This document shows positions 12,889 through 14,054 of a stretch of 14,054 nucleotides of DNA, in pieces. Both the position numbers and the translations under genes were made by a program. Position 1 is the stretch's first letter, and every line of letters begins with the position of its first letter. The notes under the pieces are model-generated. The model saw only the letters and a program-made list of their open reading frames with translations. It was not told where the DNA came from and did no database searches. This stretch comes from CAZLGC01 sp964559275 (GTDB lineage Bacteria > Patescibacteriota > CALEFQ01), in NCBI GenBank assembly GCA_964559275.1, contig CAZLGC010000029.1, forward strand, positions 1-14,054. Reading direction: 5' to 3'.

Positions 12889-13239
12889 ATGGCTACCAAG
12901 AAAGAACATGACCAGGAATTCGTCGAGTATGTGGTCAAATCTATTGTTGATCACCCCGACGATGTCAAAACCGAAAGACGGATCGACGAAATGGGAGTTC
13001 TCATTACGCTCGACGTCAACCCCGAAGACATGGGACAGATCATTGGCCGCGGCGGTGCTACTGCCAAATCCATTCGTACTCTGCTTCGCACCATCGGGGC
13101 TAAAAACAACGCTCGCGTCAATCTGAAGATCAATGAACCGGAAGGTTCAACTCGTGGTCCGAAGGGCGACGACAAAGGCGGTAAAAAGAAGGAAACTTCC
13201 AAAACTGCCGATGACGTTGTTGACGACCTGAAGATCTAA
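12889..13239 (+). CDS. khpA: KH-domain RNA-binding protein KhpA (YlqC family)
   Basis: KhpA is a small single-KH RNA-binding protein that in Gram-positive bacteria partners with KhpB/Jag in cell division and small-RNA biology. Residues 9-82 are the KH core: FVEYVVKSIVDHPDDV, an ITLDVNPEDMGQIIGRGGATAKSIRTLL block with the RNA-contacting GxxG loop GRGG (53-56), and ARVNLKINEPEG. The usual protein is about 75-85 residues; the extra 30 form a Gly/Lys/Asp-rich tail. It lies between rpsP and trmD, the standard place, but with its own promoter and terminator. rimM, normally next, is absent. No strong SD precedes the ATG. Confidence 0.94.
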   Translation: MATKKEHDQEFVEYVVKSIVDHPDDVKTERRIDEMGVLITLDVNPEDMGQIIGRGGATAKSIRTLLRTIGAKNNARVNLKINEPEGSTRGPKGDDKGGKKKETSKTADDVVDDLKI

Positions 13240-13262
13240 GCATCCAATTTGCTATAGATACG

Positions 13263-13310
13263 AACCCGCACCCTACGTGGTGCGGGTTTGGTTTACCTTT
13301 TCTTTTTCAA
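13263..13310 (+). terminator. rho-independent terminator after khpA
   Basis: AACCCGCACC (13263-13272) and GGTGCGGGTT (13279-13288), a perfect 10-bp stem with loop CTACGT, then TGGTTTACCTTTTCTTTTT. The T tract is broken by GG and CC. Confidence 0.85.
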
Positions 13311-13320
13311 AATTAGCCGA

Positions 13321-13326
13321 TACAAT
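13321..13326 (+). promoter_or_regulatory. possible trmD -10 element
   Basis: TACAAT follows the khpA terminator at a plausible distance from trmD; no clear -35 is visible in the T-rich sequence before it. Transcription would then start around 13333, just before the palindrome. Confidence 0.4.
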
Positions 13327-13338
13327 GTAAATATCCAC

Positions 13339-13364
13339 TTGGCGCAGACTTAAGTCTGCGCCAA
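13339..13364. promoter_or_regulatory. perfect 26-nt palindrome in the trmD leader
   Basis: The half TTGGCGCAGACTT (13339-13351) is followed directly by its exact reverse complement (13352-13364). It ends 8 nt before the trmD ATG. As DNA it is a symmetric operator-like site; as RNA it folds into a stem of about 11 bp around a tight loop, covering where an SD would lie. No SD is otherwise seen. Confidence 0.9.
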
Positions 13365-13372
13365 ACAAAAAT

Positions 13373-14054
13373 ATGACCTACCACATTCTCACAATCTTTC
13401 CCGAGATCTTCACCTCTTTCCTCAAAGAGTCAATTTTGGCGCGGGCGCAGGAGGAGGGAAAAGTAGAAATTAAGGTCTATGATATTCGTGATTACACCAA
13501 AGACAAGCACCGCACCGTTGATGATACCCCTTACGGCGGGGGAGCCGGTATGGTTATGAAGATAGAGCCAATATATAAAGCTATCACCGAACTTGGCTTA
13601 GATAAGCTGCCTAACAAAAGAACCGTATTATTATCTGCCAAAGGCGAACAATTCACGCAAGCCAAAGCAGGGGAGTACAAGGATCTAGAAAACCTCATTC
13701 TGATTTGCGGCCGCTACGAAGGTGTTGATCAAAGAGTCGCCGACCATCTCTGCGACGAAGAGATTTCAATTGGGCCATATGTACTGAACGGCGGCGAAGT
13801 CCCGGCCATGGCTATTATAGAAGCCTCTTCACGGCTTTTACCGGGGGTTTTGGGTAATAAAGAATCACTGGCGGAAGAGTCATACAAAATTGAAAAGCCA
13901 AAAGATAAATTTAAAAAGAAATCTAAAATCAAAAATCTAAAAGAGTACCCGCAGTATACTAAGCCGGAAGTATTTAACGACTGGAAAGTGCCTGAAATTT
14001 TGCTTTCCGGCAATCACCAAAAAATCGCCGAGTGGCGGGAAAAAAACCAAAGAA
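13373..14054 (+). CDS. trmD: tRNA (guanine-37-N1)-methyltransferase TrmD, 3' end beyond window
   Basis: TrmD methylates G37 next to the anticodon using SAM bound in a SPOUT trefoil knot. The frame from ATG 13373 is open to the window end, 227 residues seen, near the usual 230-250. Blocks: HILTIFPEIF, D-TPYGGGAGMVMK (51-63), LICGRYEGVDQR (110-121), ISIGPYVLNGGEVPA (131-145), R154 in SSRLLPGVLGN, and YPQYTKPEVF, VPEILLSGNH, IAEWR at the C-terminal domain. Between ESY and LKEYPQYT it has about 17 extra residues (172-188), mostly Lys, at the linker between the two domains. The family's catalytic Asp in EDSF aligns here with Glu in EESY. A palindrome lies in the leader. Confidence 0.97.
   Translation, partial: MTYHILTIFPEIFTSFLKESILARAQEEGKVEIKVYDIRDYTKDKHRTVDDTPYGGGAGMVMKIEPIYKAITELGLDKLPNKRTVLLSAKGEQFTQAKAGEYKDLENLILICGRYEGVDQRVADHLCDEEISIGPYVLNGGEVPAMAIIEASSRLLPGVLGNKESLAEESYKIEKPKDKFKKKSKIKNLKEYPQYTKPEVFNDWKVPEILLSGNHQKIAEWREKNQR
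13886..13943 (+). repeat. A-rich word repeat encoding the Lys-rich insertion in TrmD
   Basis: This run is built from words such as AAATCTAAAATC and AAAAATCTAAAAG. AAAAATCTAAA (13931-13941) also occurs at 6429-6439, in the N-terminal codons of the four-helix-bundle gene. The extra codons keep the trmD frame. Confidence 0.6.

Overview
The window looks like a chromosomal segment from a Candidate Phyla Radiation (Patescibacteria, Parcubacteria-like) bacterium of mid GC. This is an inference from gene content and style: genes packed with 1-4 nt overlaps, an smc / rpsP / khpA / trmD neighbourhood without rimM, a short SMC, a lamin-tail-domain surface protein, a PH-domain membrane protein, a bifunctional PGI/PMI-type isomerase, and a 23S-IVS-type four-helix-bundle gene flanked by A-rich word repeats. 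TGA reads as stop, so the Gracilibacteria-type recoding does not apply.

Region 1 (1-4545, + strand) is one dense operon of seven genes: two tandem FAM173-like methyltransferases with N-terminal membrane anchors, a PHP phosphoesterase, QueH, a three-helix membrane protein, a PH-domain membrane protein, and QueA. QueA and QueH catalyse the last two steps of queuosine formation on tRNA. Region 2 (4534-5640) is a separately promoted SIS-domain phosphoglucose/phosphomannose isomerase followed by a hairpin repeat. Region 3 (5665-6295, - strand) is an unrecognised membrane protein with its own promoter, Shine-Dalgarno (SD) sequence and terminator, convergent with the isomerase gene.

Region 4 (6313-9217, + strand) has a promoter and a hairpin leader, then an IVS-type four-helix-bundle gene between imperfect inverted A-rich repeats. 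After a second hairpin comes a 704-residue secreted protein (two lamin-tail domains, an Ig-like domain, two OB-like domains, an LPDAG-like C-terminal anchor). A 35-codon open frame follows, in phase with the preceding gene, and then a strong terminator. Region 5 (9231-12039) is smc, coding an 870-residue protein with intact ATPase heads but no recognisable hinge, followed directly by a second copy of the hairpin repeat found after the isomerase gene.

Region 6 (12060-14054) holds ribosome and tRNA genes in separate transcription units: rpsP with a long K/E/P-rich tail, khpA with near-consensus promoter and terminator, and trmD (cut by the window end). trmD has a perfect 26-nt palindrome just before its start codon and a Lys-rich insertion encoded by the same A-rich words seen at the four-helix-bundle gene.

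The strongest leads for something undescribed are the hinge-less SMC, the dispersed hairpin and A-rich word repeats that sit after stop codons and inside genes, and the trmD leader palindrome. No tRNA, rRNA, CRISPR array or transposase is seen.
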